DNA of 37,732 nucleotides, taken from contig JASJCD010000004.1 of the NCBI GenBank assembly GCA_030066135.1, positions 1 through 37,732 on the forward strand, in the 5' to 3' direction. The translations under genes and the position numbers were made by a program. The notes beneath the pieces are model-generated. The model had not been told where the DNA came from and ran no database searches. It worked only from the letters and a program-made list of their open reading frames with translations. This DNA comes from Desulfobacterales bacterium (GTDB taxonomy: Bacteria > Desulfobacterota > Desulfobacteria > Desulfobacterales > UBA5852). Positions 28,385 to 37,732 of this stretch are shown here, in pieces (positions within the stretch are counted from its first letter, which is position 1; the number at the start of each line of letters is the position of its first letter).

Positions 28385-29780
28385 GACCACCTCCTTCGCC
28401 CGCAACCAGTTCGGTGACGATGGGCGGTTTTTGGACACCATGCGCCCCGTAGGCTTCCTCATCTGAAACCGGCCCCTTGTTGATTAAATGAAAAATATAG
28501 TAGGTGCCGGCGCCGAAGATGAAAGCGTATGTGATGACGAAGGCGGTCAGCGATATGGCGATGGAGGACGCCGCCACTGGAGAAACCATGTCGCTGGTGC
28601 GCAGAATTCCGTAGACGACGTAGGGCTGGCGACCGATTTCGGTGACAAACCAGCCGGCCAATACGGCGATGAAACCCGAGGGCGCCAGCGCCATGCACCA
28701 ATACTGAAACCAACGGGTGTCGAAGAGCCGCTTCTTGAAGTGCAGGACCAGTGCGATTGCACCGGTCAGGATCATCAACATCCCGATGCCCACCATGATG
28801 CGAAAACACCAGAACACCCAGGCCACAGGCGGCCGCTCATCCCGGGGCCATTCCTTTAGTCCCCGTACCTCCCCGTCAAGGTCGTGGGTCAGGATCAGGC
28901 TTGTCAGTTTGGGGATTTCGAGTGCCCAGTGGTTGGTTTCGGCCTCCTGATCCGGCCAAGCGAAAAGCGTCATGGGCGCGCCGCGCTGGGTCTCCCACAG
29001 TCCCTCCATGGCCGCTACCTTGGCGGGCTGGTGCTCCAGCGTGTTGAGCCCGTGTAGATCACCGATGACCAACTGCGTCGGGGCCACGAAGATCGCCATA
29101 ATCATGGCCATACCCAACATAATGCGCGCCTGTTTGAGGTGCCGACCGCGCCACAGATAGAACGATGCCACCCCGGCCACAACAAAAGCCGTTGTCAGGT
29201 AGGCGGCGATGGTCATATGGGCGAGGCGGTAGGGAAAGGAGGGGTTGAAAATCACGGCCAGCCAGTCGGTGGGGTAGAAAAGGCCATCCTCGCCCACGCG
29301 AAAACCCTGGGGGGTCTGCATCCAGCTGTTGGCCGACAAAATCCAGAAGGCCGAAACCAGGGTCCCTACGGCGACGATCACCGTCGAGGCGAAATGCATC
29401 CGGGGACTCACACGATTCCAGCCGAAGAGCATGACGCCCAGAAAAGAGGCTTCCAGAAAAAAGGCTGTGAGCACCTCGTAGCCCAAAAGCGGCCCCAGAA
29501 CGTTACCGGTCCGATCCGCGAACTCAGACCAGTTTGTACCGAACTGAAAACTAAGGACCACCCCCGATACCACCCCCATGCCGAAAGCCACGGCAAAAAT
29601 TTTGACCCACATGCGGTAGATGTCGGCGTATATCTGGTTGCCCGTCCTGAGCCAGCGCCACTCGAGAACCGCCAGCCAACTGGCCAGGCCGATCGTAAAG
29701 GCCGGAAATATAATATGGAAGGAAACGGTGAAAGCGAATTGAATTCGAGCCAGCAAAACAGGATCTAAGTTTTCAAACAT
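28377..29780 (-). CDS. cydA: cytochrome d ubiquinol oxidase subunit I (CioA-like, short Q-loop)
   Basis: 467 aa; LARIQFAFTVSFHIIFPAFTIGLA, GWFVTEIGRQPYVVYGILRTSD. Confidence 0.95.
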   Translation of the reverse strand: MFENLDPVLLARIQFAFTVSFHIIFPAFTIGLASWLAVLEWRWLRTGNQIYADIYRMWVKIFAVAFGMGVVSGVVLSFQFGTNWSEFADRTGNVLGPLLGYEVLTAFFLEASFLGVMLFGWNRVSPRMHFASTVIVAVGTLVSAFWILSANSWMQTPQGFRVGEDGLFYPTDWLAVIFNPSFPYRLAHMTIAAYLTTAFVVAGVASFYLWRGRHLKQARIMLGMAMIMAIFVAPTQLVIGDLHGLNTLEHQPAKVAAMEGLWETQRGAPMTLFAWPDQEAETNHWALEIPKLTSLILTHDLDGEVRGLKEWPRDERPPVAWVFWCFRIMVGIGMLMILTGAIALVLHFKKRLFDTRWFQYWCMALAPSGFIAVLAGWFVTEIGRQPYVVYGILRTSDMVSPVAASSIAISLTAFVITYAFIFGAGTYYIFHLINKGPVSDEEAYGAHGVQKPPIVTELVAGEGGGHA

Positions 29781-29814
29781 ACAGCACCATTGGTTAAATG
29801 TTGGTCACAATTAT

Positions 29815-29833
29815 TTAGACAAAAATTAGACAA
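29815..29833. promoter_or_regulatory. tandem direct repeat upstream of cydA (candidate operator)
   Basis: TTAGACAA at 29815-29822 and 29826-29833, 11-bp period, 35-53 bp upstream of the cydA start. Confidence 0.35.
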
Positions 29834-30072
29834 GTTTTCACTTCTCATCCTAAGGATGGGCCGATGCTTGTCAAGCGCATCTCGCCTTTCGCATCGCCGC
29901 ATGGCTGGGTTCGGGACGGATTCGATTGGCCGTTTTTTCGACGTGGCGATTCCGAAACACGCGAGAGGATTACGGTGGCGTGTTGATCGAAATCCTGATT
30001 CCCGCTATAGATCGGCAAGTTTCATTAGATGTAATTGGCATTTACCCGCCCCAACATGGAGAACAAGCACCC

Positions 30073-31293
30073 ATGACCTGTATCGTTCAGAAATATGGCG
30101 GTAGTTCGGTCGCTGATGTGGATCGGCTGCGCCGAATTGCCGAGCGGATTGGCGCGGTCAAAAAACAGGCCATCGATGTGGCCGTGGTGGTTTCGGCCAT
30201 GGGCCAGACCACCGACAAACTGCTCGCCATGGCCCGAGAACTGTCCCCCAAGCCGCCGCGACGCGAAATGGACATGCTCCTTTCCACCGGGGAGCGTGTC
30301 ACCATGGCGCTTCTGTGTATGGCCTTGAACGCCCAGGGCATCGATGCGGTATCGCTCACCGGGTCCCAGGCCGGGATCATCACCAACCATCGACACAACG
30401 ATGCCCAGGTTATTGAGGTGCGCCCTTTCAGGGTTCAGGACGAGATGGCCCGCGGCCGGGTGGTCATCATCGGCGGGTTTCAGGGCGTGAGCTATCGGCG
30501 GGACATTACCACGCTGGGGCGCGGGGGATCGGATACGTCGGCTGTGGCTTTGGCCGCTGCCCTGGATGCCGATCGCTGCGAGATCTATTCGGATGTCGAC
30601 GGGGTATACTCCGCCGATCCGGCCGTTGTTGCCGAGGCGCGCCATCTGCCGGAAATCGGGTACCCGGTCATGCAGGAGATGAGCACGGCCGGTGCCAAGG
30701 TTTTGAACGCCAGCGCCGTGCAGTTCGCCAAACAAAAACAGATTGCCATCTATGCCCGCAGTTCCTTTGACACCGGGCGTGAAACCGTCGTCCGGCGCCT
30801 GTCTCCCGGGGACATCAACGGGGTTCAGGCCGTGGTCCAGGAAGCCCACATCGAGCGCGTTCGTATTGGCGGACCCGATGTGCGCGCGAGATTTGGCCGG
30901 GCGCTGCGATTCCTCGAGTCGGAACAGGTGCCGGTCAAGGAGATCGGTCTCATCCAGGATGACGGCGGGGCGACGCCGGCCATGGCCTCATTCGTGGTTT
31001 CCGCAGGACAGGTATACGGGTGGGGATCGATACGCGCGGCGCTCAGCCGGGAACTTGACGGCCAGGTCTGTTTTGACGACGGCCTGGCCGCTGTTTCGCT
31101 GATCGGCGAAGGGCTCAACCGCGACAATCGGACGCTGCTCGAAACATTGGCCTTGTTGGCGCGGCGAGGGATCGCGGTGGCCGGGGTGACCACGACCTCA
31201 TTCCGAATATCACTGCTGGTGCCGCGTGAGCGGGTCGATGAAAGCGTTCAGCAGGCCCATTCGTTTTGGGTGGCGGGTGATTCGATGGGTTGA
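30073..31293 (+). CDS. lysC: aspartate kinase
   Basis: 406 aa from [44 protein letters not shown]-terminal ACT-like region. Confidence 0.93.
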   Translation: MTCIVQKYGGSSVADVDRLRRIAERIGAVKKQAIDVAVVVSAMGQTTDKLLAMARELSPKPPRREMDMLLSTGERVTMALLCMALNAQGIDAVSLTGSQAGIITNHRHNDAQVIEVRPFRVQDEMARGRVVIIGGFQGVSYRRDITTLGRGGSDTSAVALAAALDADRCEIYSDVDGVYSADPAVVAEARHLPEIGYPVMQEMSTAGAKVLNASAVQFAKQKQIAIYARSSFDTGRETVVRRLSPGDINGVQAVVQEAHIERVRIGGPDVRARFGRALRFLESEQVPVKEIGLIQDDGGATPAMASFVVSAGQVYGWGSIRAALSRELDGQVCFDDGLAAVSLIGEGLNRDNRTLLETLALLARRGIAVAGVTTTSFRISLLVPRERVDESVQQAHSFWVAGDSMG

Positions 31294-31317
31294 ACCGGGC
31301 GCGATCTGACTAAATCA

Positions 31318-31349
31318 CCCCGGATCATCGCGGTTTGGATGATCCGGGG
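31318..31349. terminator. strong hairpin between convergent lysC and slyD (bidirectional terminator candidate)
   Basis: CCCCGGATCATC-GCGGTTTG-GATGATCCGGGG, perfect 12-bp stem, 8-nt loop. Confidence 0.7.
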
Positions 31350-31361
31350 CTGGAAATCCAT

Positions 31362-31898
31362 TTACTCGGCGCTGCCGCAGCCGGGTTTGTCGGAATGGCA
31401 GCCGCAGCCTGATTTCTCTGTGTGGCCGCCGCAGCCGCCGCCGCAGCCGGCGTGCTGCTGGGTGGCCGTCGGGCTGATGCCCACGACCTCGATCGCAAAG
31501 GTCAGGGCCTGTCCGGCCAGCGGGTGATTGAGGTCGACGGTGACCTGCTCATCGTCCACGGTGGCGATTCGGGCGGGGATCTGCTGGCCGTCCGGTGTGG
31601 TCAGGGCAATGGCCTGACCCACCTGGGGATCCATGCCTTCTGGCACGTCGGACCGGGCGAAGCTGTGCATTCGCTTGTCGTCCCGCGGACCGTAGGCTTC
31701 CTCGGGGGAAAGCGTAAAGGTTTTCTTCTCATTCAGATTCATATCCGCCAGGGCGTCCTCAAACCCCTTTATCAATTGTCCCGCGCCCATCTGAACCTCT
31801 AAAGGTGCCCGTCCCTCGCTGCTGTCGAAGACCTTGCCGTTGTCGAGGGTGCCCGTGTAATGAACGCTGATGAAAAGCCCGTTTTCAACTTTCTGCAT
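31362..31898 (-). CDS. slyD: FKBP-type peptidyl-prolyl isomerase, SlyD-like with Cys/His-rich metal-binding tail
   Basis: VHYTGTLDNGKVFDSSEGRAPLEVQMGAGQLIKGFEDAL; tail CGGGCGGHTEKSGCGCHSDKPGCGSAE. Confidence 0.92.
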   Translation of the reverse strand: MQKVENGLFISVHYTGTLDNGKVFDSSEGRAPLEVQMGAGQLIKGFEDALADMNLNEKKTFTLSPEEAYGPRDDKRMHSFARSDVPEGMDPQVGQAIALTTPDGQQIPARIATVDDEQVTVDLNHPLAGQALTFAIEVVGISPTATQQHAGCGGGCGGHTEKSGCGCHSDKPGCGSAE

Positions 31899-31985
31899 GT
31901 AAGACTCCTATTATGGTTTAAAGATCGTAAAAATATCCATAAATCACCAGAATGCAAGCAAACGATCGAACGCATCGGCAATGAG

Positions 31986-32525
31986 TCAGCGCTGGTCCAG
32001 GGGCTGCTGGGGAACGTTCTGCAGGCGGGCCGTGTCGTAGCCCACGGTGGTCAGAAGATCCAGGATCCGGGCAAAATCCGCTTCAGGGATGGTCGGCGTG
32101 CGGGCCATGACCCAGACGTAGTCACGCTTGGAACGGCCGATCACGGTCTGGGTGTAGTCCTGATTCAGAAAAATGATGCGGTATTCGGCCTTGAAGGGCC
32201 AGATAAACTGCATGCCCCAGTGCGCATTGCCACTGTCATCACGGATATAGGCCCTGGATGTATAGGTCTTGAGGGGACCGTCAAAGGCCCCTTTGTTGTA
32301 AGTAAAGGTGGTGGCCACCGTGCCGTCTGCCTCCAGGCGATAGTTTTCGAGCGCGTTGTAGGCATCCTTTTCGAAGGAAGTGGGAATACTGGCAACGACG
32401 TACCAGTCGCCCATGAAGCGTTCGAGGTCGACTGACGGAACCGTGGCGATTGGCGGATGGCTCCGGCATCCGACCATGAAGGCCATGAGGACCAGTATGA
32501 TGATTGAGCGGGTAGCGGTTTTCAT
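31986..32525 (-). CDS. blc: lipocalin-family lipoprotein (Blc-like)
   Basis: Lipobox-like FMVGC; VDLERFMGDWYVVASIPTSFEKDAYNALENY; YVWVMARTPTI. Confidence 0.92.
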   Translation of the reverse strand: MKTATRSIIILVLMAFMVGCRSHPPIATVPSVDLERFMGDWYVVASIPTSFEKDAYNALENYRLEADGTVATTFTYNKGAFDGPLKTYTSRAYIRDDSGNAHWGMQFIWPFKAEYRIIFLNQDYTQTVIGRSKRDYVWVMARTPTIPEADFARILDLLTTVGYDTARLQNVPQQPLDQR

Positions 32526-32805
32526 ATCGATTTATCTCCATGTGGGCCCCATGCGGCATCCGCCTTATCTGCGACCGCGACGATGCACACGCTACCCTCG
32601 TATACGATAACCACCACCGTGAGGTGTGCGGCCTGATCGTCGAGGGCCGCCATGGTGTAGACCTGCCGCGAATTAGATGGTTTTGGCCACCCTGTGGCGA
32701 CGAGCTCATTTGCGGGCCAACGTTTTGTTGCTTCACATTTTATGCCGCCTTTAAGCCCTGTCAACTGTGATTGGGACGCCAAATTGGCAGTGGGAATAAT
32801 AGTTC

Positions 32806-32833
32806 TTGACAGTATTATTCGCATACGTAATAT
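32806..32833 (+). promoter_or_regulatory. sigma70-type promoter with overlapping direct repeats upstream of the marR-like gene
   Basis: TTGACA (32806-32811), 16-nt spacer, TAATAT (32828-32833); ATTCGCAT repeated at 32817-32824 and 32832-32839 (15-bp period). Confidence 0.6.
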
Positions 32834-32860
32834 TCGCATGTATTGTAATTGCGAGGTGTC

Positions 32861-33313
32861 ATGATATTTGAACAGCCCGACGAATGCCCATTTTATCTGG
32901 TTTCACGCGTGACCCTGCAGGTAACCTCGGCCCTCAAGAAAGGTATGGCGGCCGCCGGGATAGACGCCGTCAAGCCGGCGTATCTGGGTGTGTTGCTCTG
33001 CCTGTGGGCTGAAGATGGTCGCAAAACCGTGGAACTGGCCCGCTGTGCCCGGCTCGAACCATCCTCCCTGACGGGCCTGCTCGACCGCATGGAGCGCGAC
33101 GGCCTGATCTTCCGGGCTCCGGATCCCCGCGATCGGCGGGCCCACAGGATATGTCTGACCGAAGCCGGTCGGGCGGTTAAAAGGCCGGCCGAAGCCGTCA
33201 CCGCACAGGTTCTGGCCCGGGTGTTCGACGGGGTTGCTGCCCGCGACCTGGCCCGCACCATGGATGTCCTGCAGCAGGTCCTCACCAACATCGAGGAGGC
33301 GAACGCATCATGA
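32861..33313 (+). CDS. MarR family transcriptional regulator
   Basis: ARCARLEPSSLTGLLDRMERDGLIFRAPDPRDRRAHRICLTEAGRA winged-helix motif. Confidence 0.9.
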   Translation: MIFEQPDECPFYLVSRVTLQVTSALKKGMAAAGIDAVKPAYLGVLLCLWAEDGRKTVELARCARLEPSSLTGLLDRMERDGLIFRAPDPRDRRAHRICLTEAGRAVKRPAEAVTAQVLARVFDGVAARDLARTMDVLQQVLTNIEEANAS

Positions 33314-34365
33314 GTTCATCGACACGCGGCCGCATTGGTTTCAGCTGTGCCTACACACCGCTGCCCGCGATTGCCGCCGCAGGCTTTGTGCCCCATCGGA
33401 TATTGCCCCTGAGCGCATCCCCGGACCAGGCCGGGCGCTATCTGCACGACAATCTATGTCCGCATGTCAAACGCCTTGTCGATCGGGCCATGGACGACGA
33501 CCTGCCCCCGATGGCGGGAATGGTGGTGGTCAACAGCTGCGATGCCATGCGGCGCCTGGCGGATGCCTGGCGGCACGTGCGCCCCAAGGAACCGGTTTTT
33601 CTCCTGGATCTACCGGCCACCGGCGATGCGGCGGCCGTGGCCTTCTTTGCCACCGAAATTGAACGTCTGGCGCAAGCCCTGGACGAATGGGGTGGACGGG
33701 CGTTGGAGACGGGCGCGTTGAAGCATGCGGCCGATCGCTACAATCAGCTCGGCGCCCTGTTTGCAACCCTTCGTCAACAAATGGTGCAGGGGCGGCTTCC
33801 CGGCGGACGCTCCCGCCTGCAGGTACTTTACAACCGCGCCACTGAAATGGGACCGGCCGCCGCTGCGGACATGCTAGCGGCGGAACTGGACGCCACCGGC
33901 CAAGACTGCGGGGGTGATGGCGTGCCGATTTATTTGTTCGGCAATGTGCTGGCCGATCCCGAGGCTTTTGCCCTGATCGAGGCCGGCGGGGCGCGTGTGG
34001 TCGGGGATGATTTCTGCACGGGGTCGCGCCTGTTCAGCCCGGTCGAAATTTCCGGCGGCGGTGAGGGTTTCAAAGGCCTTGCCCGCAGCCTTCTCAAGCG
34101 ACCGCCCTGCGCCCGCACCTTCATGGCCGACAAACCCGGTGCGCTGGTGGATCATGTGCTGGCCGGCGCGGCTGCCAGCGCAGCGCGCGGTGTGATCGGG
34201 CACACCTTAAAGTTCTGCGATCCCTATCTTGCACGACTCCCTATTGTTCGGGATGCACTGCGGGATGCGGGGATTCCCCTGCTGCTGCTGGAGGGCGACT
34301 GCAGTCTGGGATCCATCGGTCAGCAGCGCACACGCATCGAAGCCTTCATTGAAATGTTGAGGTGA
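33310..34365 (+). CDS. 2-hydroxyacyl-CoA dehydratase (HgdB/BcrC-like) family subunit
   Basis: 351 aa; MAGMVVVNSCDAMRRLADAW..., C-terminal GIPLLLLEGDCSLGSIGQQRTRIEAFIEML; ATGA overlap with marR. Confidence 0.82.
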   Translation: MSSSTRGRIGFSCAYTPLPAIAAAGFVPHRILPLSASPDQAGRYLHDNLCPHVKRLVDRAMDDDLPPMAGMVVVNSCDAMRRLADAWRHVRPKEPVFLLDLPATGDAAAVAFFATEIERLAQALDEWGGRALETGALKHAADRYNQLGALFATLRQQMVQGRLPGGRSRLQVLYNRATEMGPAAAADMLAAELDATGQDCGGDGVPIYLFGNVLADPEAFALIEAGGARVVGDDFCTGSRLFSPVEISGGGEGFKGLARSLLKRPPCARTFMADKPGALVDHVLAGAAASAARGVIGHTLKFCDPYLARLPIVRDALRDAGIPLLLLEGDCSLGSIGQQRTRIEAFIEMLR

Positions 34366-35603
34366 GCGTCATGATGAAATCTTATTTCGACGACCTCGTG
34401 AGCGGGATCGAGGCCCGTCTGGCGGAGGACCCCGAAAACCGCAGCCCACGTAAAGTCTATGCCCTGGAAGTGGCCCGGTTGGGCCAGCGCCTTTACGGTG
34501 AAACCGAAAGCGTGGCCTGGTGCGGGGTCACCGCTCCATTTGACCTCCTGGCCGCCATGGGCGTCACCTCCTGCTTCGTGGAATTCGTGGGTGCCATGCT
34601 GGCCGCCACCGGCATGGAAGGTGCCTTTTTGGAGGAGGCCGAGCATGCCGGCTACGGCGGCGACACCTGCGGCTATCACCGGGCCGTCCTGGGGGCCGCC
34701 CGCAAGGACCTCATGCCGGTTCCGGATTTTCTGATCGCCACCAGCAGCCCCTGCACCGGGGGGCTGGCCGTCATGGAAAACCTGGCGCGTCATTTTGAAA
34801 AGGACCTCTTCGTTCTGAACGTACCCCAGGAGGCCTCGGATGCGGGCGTGCGCTACCTGGCCGATCAGATCAGGGACATGGCTGCTTTCGTCGCCGATCA
34901 CACCGGCCAGCGGCTGGATCCCGCGCGCCTGCGCCAGGCGATCGATAATACCAACCGCGCACGGACGCTGCTGGAAGAGGCTTACCAACTGGCCCAGCAT
35001 GTGCCTTCGCCGGTCACCGGCCGGATGATGGGCAATTTCGGCGTGGTCATGGCGCTGCTGCTGGGAACCGAGGCCGCCGTGACGGTCGCCCGGACCTATC
35101 GCGACGCATTCGCCCGCCGGGTCGAGAAGGGCGAGGGCGGACTGGCCCGTGAAAACCTTCGCCTGCTCTGGATCCAGAACCGGATTCAGTTTAAGAACCC
35201 GCTGATCGAAATGCTCGAAAAGGATTTCGGGGCCGTGGTGGTGGCCGATGAACTCAACGCCATCACCTGGGAGGCGATCGATCCGGACGACCCCTATGAA
35301 GGCCTGGCCCGGCGGGCCATATCGATTCCCTTCAACGGCCAGGGCCGTCGGCGCGTCGATCATCTTCAGAAAATGGCGGCGAGCTTTAAAGTCAACGGCG
35401 CCATCAATCCCTGCAACTGGGGCTGTCGCCAGGGCACCGGGGCGCGAGGCTTGATCGGGGAAGGGCTCAAAGCCGTCGGGGTGCCGGTATTGAACCTGGA
35501 GGTGGACTGCATCGACTCGCGCAATTTTGCCGAAGGACAGCTGCGTACACGGCTGGAGGCTTTCGCCGAGATGATTGCCGGCCGCCCCTCTCCCTGGCAT
35601 TGA
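34362..35603 (+). CDS. 2-hydroxyacyl-CoA dehydratase (HgdA/BcrB-like) family subunit
   Basis: 413 aa; INPCNWGCRQGTGARGLIGEGLKAVGVPVLNLEVDCIDSRNFAEGQLRTRLEAFAEMI. Confidence 0.85.
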   Translation: MSVMMKSYFDDLVSGIEARLAEDPENRSPRKVYALEVARLGQRLYGETESVAWCGVTAPFDLLAAMGVTSCFVEFVGAMLAATGMEGAFLEEAEHAGYGGDTCGYHRAVLGAARKDLMPVPDFLIATSSPCTGGLAVMENLARHFEKDLFVLNVPQEASDAGVRYLADQIRDMAAFVADHTGQRLDPARLRQAIDNTNRARTLLEEAYQLAQHVPSPVTGRMMGNFGVVMALLLGTEAAVTVARTYRDAFARRVEKGEGGLARENLRLLWIQNRIQFKNPLIEMLEKDFGAVVVADELNAITWEAIDPDDPYEGLARRAISIPFNGQGRRRVDHLQKMAASFKVNGAINPCNWGCRQGTGARGLIGEGLKAVGVPVLNLEVDCIDSRNFAEGQLRTRLEAFAEMIAGRPSPWH

Positions 35604-35642
35604 ACACCTCGTGCCGCTGGCCCGCGTTTTAGGAGATCGCAC

Positions 35643-36452
35643 ATGGAGGTTTTTCTCGGTATCGATATCGGCAGTCTTTCCTGTGACGGGGTATTAATCG
35701 ACAGTCACGGCAAAATCCTGGCTGCCACGGTGGTGCCCACCGGTGCCCGCAACCTGGAGGCTATCGAACGCGTCCGGCGGGAAATTTTGCAGACGGCCGG
35801 GCTAAGTGAAGCGGCGGTCCAGGCCACGGTTTCGACGGGCTATGGCCGCGACAGGGTGGAAAACCGGCTGGCCGCCGTAACTGAAATTACCTGCCATGCC
35901 AGGGGCATTCAGGCCCTCTACCCGGACACCGATATTTTGGTCGATATCGGCGGACAGGACAGCAAGGCGATCCGGCTGGACCGCCAGGGCGGGGTTCAGG
36001 ATTTTGCCATGAACGACAAGTGTGCGGCCGGTACGGGCCGTTTTCTGGAAGCCATGGCGCGTGCGCTGCAGGTGGACATCACCGAATTGGGCGGCCTGGA
36101 CCGCGGTGCCAGGGATAACCTGACCCTGAGCAGCATGTGTACCGTATTCGCCGAGAGCGAGGTCGTATCCCTGATCGCCAGCGGCACCGAAACCCGCGAG
36201 ATCGTTGCCGGGTTGAACCGCGCCATCGCCTCCCGCACGGCTTCGCTGGTCAAACGGGTCGGCGGCGATGTGAACGCCTTGAATGTGGCCATGTCCGGCG
36301 GCGTGGCGCGCAATGGCGGCGTGGTCCGCGCCATCACCGCGGTTTTAGGCCGGCCGCTGGCCGTTCCCGACAACCCCGATACCGTCGGGGCTTTCGGTGC
36401 GGCCCTGATTGCCCGCCAGCGTTTCAAGGGCACCGCTGGCCATCAGACCTGA
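35643..36452 (+). CDS. acyl-CoA dehydratase activase (HgdC/BcrD, BadF/BadG-type ATPase)
   Basis: FLGIDIGSLSCDGVLID; DIGGQDSKAI; NDKCAAGTGRFLE; SSMCTVFAESEVVSLI. Confidence 0.93.
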   Translation: MEVFLGIDIGSLSCDGVLIDSHGKILAATVVPTGARNLEAIERVRREILQTAGLSEAAVQATVSTGYGRDRVENRLAAVTEITCHARGIQALYPDTDILVDIGGQDSKAIRLDRQGGVQDFAMNDKCAAGTGRFLEAMARALQVDITELGGLDRGARDNLTLSSMCTVFAESEVVSLIASGTETREIVAGLNRAIASRTASLVKRVGGDVNALNVAMSGGVARNGGVVRAITAVLGRPLAVPDNPDTVGAFGAALIARQRFKGTAGHQT

Positions 36453-36543
36453 GCGCCAATGGGTGCCAGCGTGCGAAACCATGGCGCCGCGGCCAGGCAT
36501 TCCCGGCCCTGCAGCGCGTCATTGCCGGAAGGGGCAGAACCAC

Positions 36544-37467
36544 ATGCACAGTGGAAAACACCTTTGGGGGTGGCTCATCGTTCTGATGGTGGGGGGCAGC
36601 CTGGGCCTGTCGTCACCGGTACGGTCGGCGGAACGCTACACCCTGGTGCTCAAAGATGGCCGCCGGATCGAAATCAGCGCCTACGAAGAAGCGGACGGTC
36701 AGCTCTTCTATTACCGCTACGACGCCCGCATCGGCATCGCCCGCGACAAGATCGCGAAAATCATCACCAACACACCCGGTGACGTGAGCGTCCCGCTGGA
36801 GGACGAAATAACGGGGCGCATCACCCGTGAACATGGTATCCGTTTCAGCCTGTCTGACTTTCTGCGCGAAGATTATCTCGCCGCCGAGATCACGCCGCGC
36901 CTGTCGCCGAAGGAGCAGCAGGCTTACGTGCACAAACTGCTGGCGCTCAAAAAAGCCGCCATTTTTGAAATCGACGATTTGCGGCAGGTTGCCGAAAGGA
37001 ACGGCGATGTGGTCGAAATCGCCCGGCTCGAGAAAAGGCTGGTCCATGCGCTTGACGACTGGGCCCTGGGCCAGGAAGCCCAGGCGCAAATCGCCCGGCG
37101 CCAGGGTCCGGGAAAAACGATGGATGAACCCCAGGCCCCTGCGACCCCGAATGCCGGTAGGGCTGCGCCTTCGGCCACTGGCGCGAGCAATGCCCTTCCG
37201 GATGCTGCGTACGATGAATCTGCGGCCGCCTTGACCGGTATCGAAAGGCTGCATCAACGGCGGGACATGCTCCGGCTGGTGATTTACAAGCATTACCCGT
37301 CTGTTCAGCACCAAGGTGGTTTTCTTACCCGCCGGAAAGCCGAGGAGGAATTGCGAATCGTCGAGCTGCAGATCCAGTTTTTTGACCGCCTTGCGCCGCT
37401 ACCGCCGCCATCTGCGCCGTCCGCTTCCGAAGTCGGGTCTTCGGTGCCGATCGCCCCGGTCGAATAG
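36544..37467 (+). CDS. secreted hypothetical protein
   Basis: Signal peptide MHSGKHLWGWLIVLMVGGSLGLSSPVRSA, beta-rich N-domain then coiled helices and Pro/Ala-rich linker. Confidence 0.6.
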   Translation: MHSGKHLWGWLIVLMVGGSLGLSSPVRSAERYTLVLKDGRRIEISAYEEADGQLFYYRYDARIGIARDKIAKIITNTPGDVSVPLEDEITGRITREHGIRFSLSDFLREDYLAAEITPRLSPKEQQAYVHKLLALKKAAIFEIDDLRQVAERNGDVVEIARLEKRLVHALDDWALGQEAQAQIARRQGPGKTMDEPQAPATPNAGRAAPSATGASNALPDAAYDESAAALTGIERLHQRRDMLRLVIYKHYPSVQHQGGFLTRRKAEEELRIVELQIQFFDRLAPLPPPSAPSASEVGSSVPIAPVE

Positions 37468-37488
37468 AACCGTTCCCCTTAAAATACC

Positions 37489-37531
37489 GCGGCATGAATG
37501 CCGCCCTAGATTGCCTTTTGGGGCGATTCAT
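37489..37531 (+). other. two mutually exclusive hairpins upstream of the manC-like gene
   Basis: GCGGCAT/ATGCCGC (37489-37504) competes with ATGAAT..CGCCC/GGGCG..ATTCAT (37494-37531). Confidence 0.3.
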
Positions 37532-37631
37532 TGTTAAATATTGCCGCGCCCGATGGAGGATGCAACCGCGTGGGGCCTATCCACACGGCCTCTCCCGCAA
37601 CGCATGAATTGCGCTTTTTGGAGGATTGACA

Positions 37632-37732
37632 ATGCTTGTGCCCATCGTTCTGGCCGGTGGTGCCGGAACCCGGCTGTGGCCCCTGTCCCGGGAGCTGCAT
37701 CCCAAACAACTCCTGCAGCTGACCGGCGATCG
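37632..37732 (+). CDS. manC: mannose-1-phosphate guanylyltransferase, N-terminus (truncated by window)
   Basis: [33 protein letters not shown] nucleotidyltransferase signature; RBS ggagga. Confidence 0.93.
   Translation, partial: MLVPIVLAGGAGTRLWPLSRELHPKQLLQLTGD

Noticed and set aside
34320-35642. 440-aa minus-strand ORF
   Set aside because: Antisense shadow of the 2-hydroxyacyl-CoA dehydratase subunit; low-complexity His/Gly-rich translation
37560-37607. 15-aa ORF MQPRGAYPHGLSRNA before the manC-like gene (leader peptide?)
   Set aside because: The ggagg sits directly against the ATG, too close to act as a ribosome binding site; no codon-run signature

Overview
This is a 37.7 kb GC-rich bacterial chromosomal window. 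The gene content suggests a Desulfobacterota-like (sulfate-reducer-type) genome, but that is inference. It is mostly housekeeping and accessory genes, with no rRNA, tRNA, CRISPR array or intact transposase seen. The main result is two genes that the ORF track splits at in-frame TGA codons and that read best as selenoproteins. (1) A secreted single-domain rhodanese (minus strand, 7159-7569) has a Cys-Ala-Sec active-site loop (YCAUPNEASSA). (2) A Bcp-type peroxiredoxin (plus strand, 12837-13301) has Sec at the peroxidatic position (PKANTSGUATQ) and no cysteine anywhere in the protein. In both, family homology continues in frame past the TGA, and a hairpin with a G-starting 5-nt loop lies 22-23 nt downstream, as expected for bacterial SECIS elements. 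Other notable items: a DUF2474-like 38-aa ORF missed by the ORF track behind a CioAB-like cytochrome bd operon; a YnbA/YnbB-like lipid operon whose CDP-alcohol phosphatidyltransferase has two motif Asp replaced by Asn; a MarR-controlled 2-hydroxyacyl-CoA dehydratase/activase operon; a ~260 bp intergenic element with imperfect terminal inverted repeats and nested hairpins; and a shared RRSGxDRR Arg-rich motif in two different proteins. All family calls are from reading the sequence; no searches were run.
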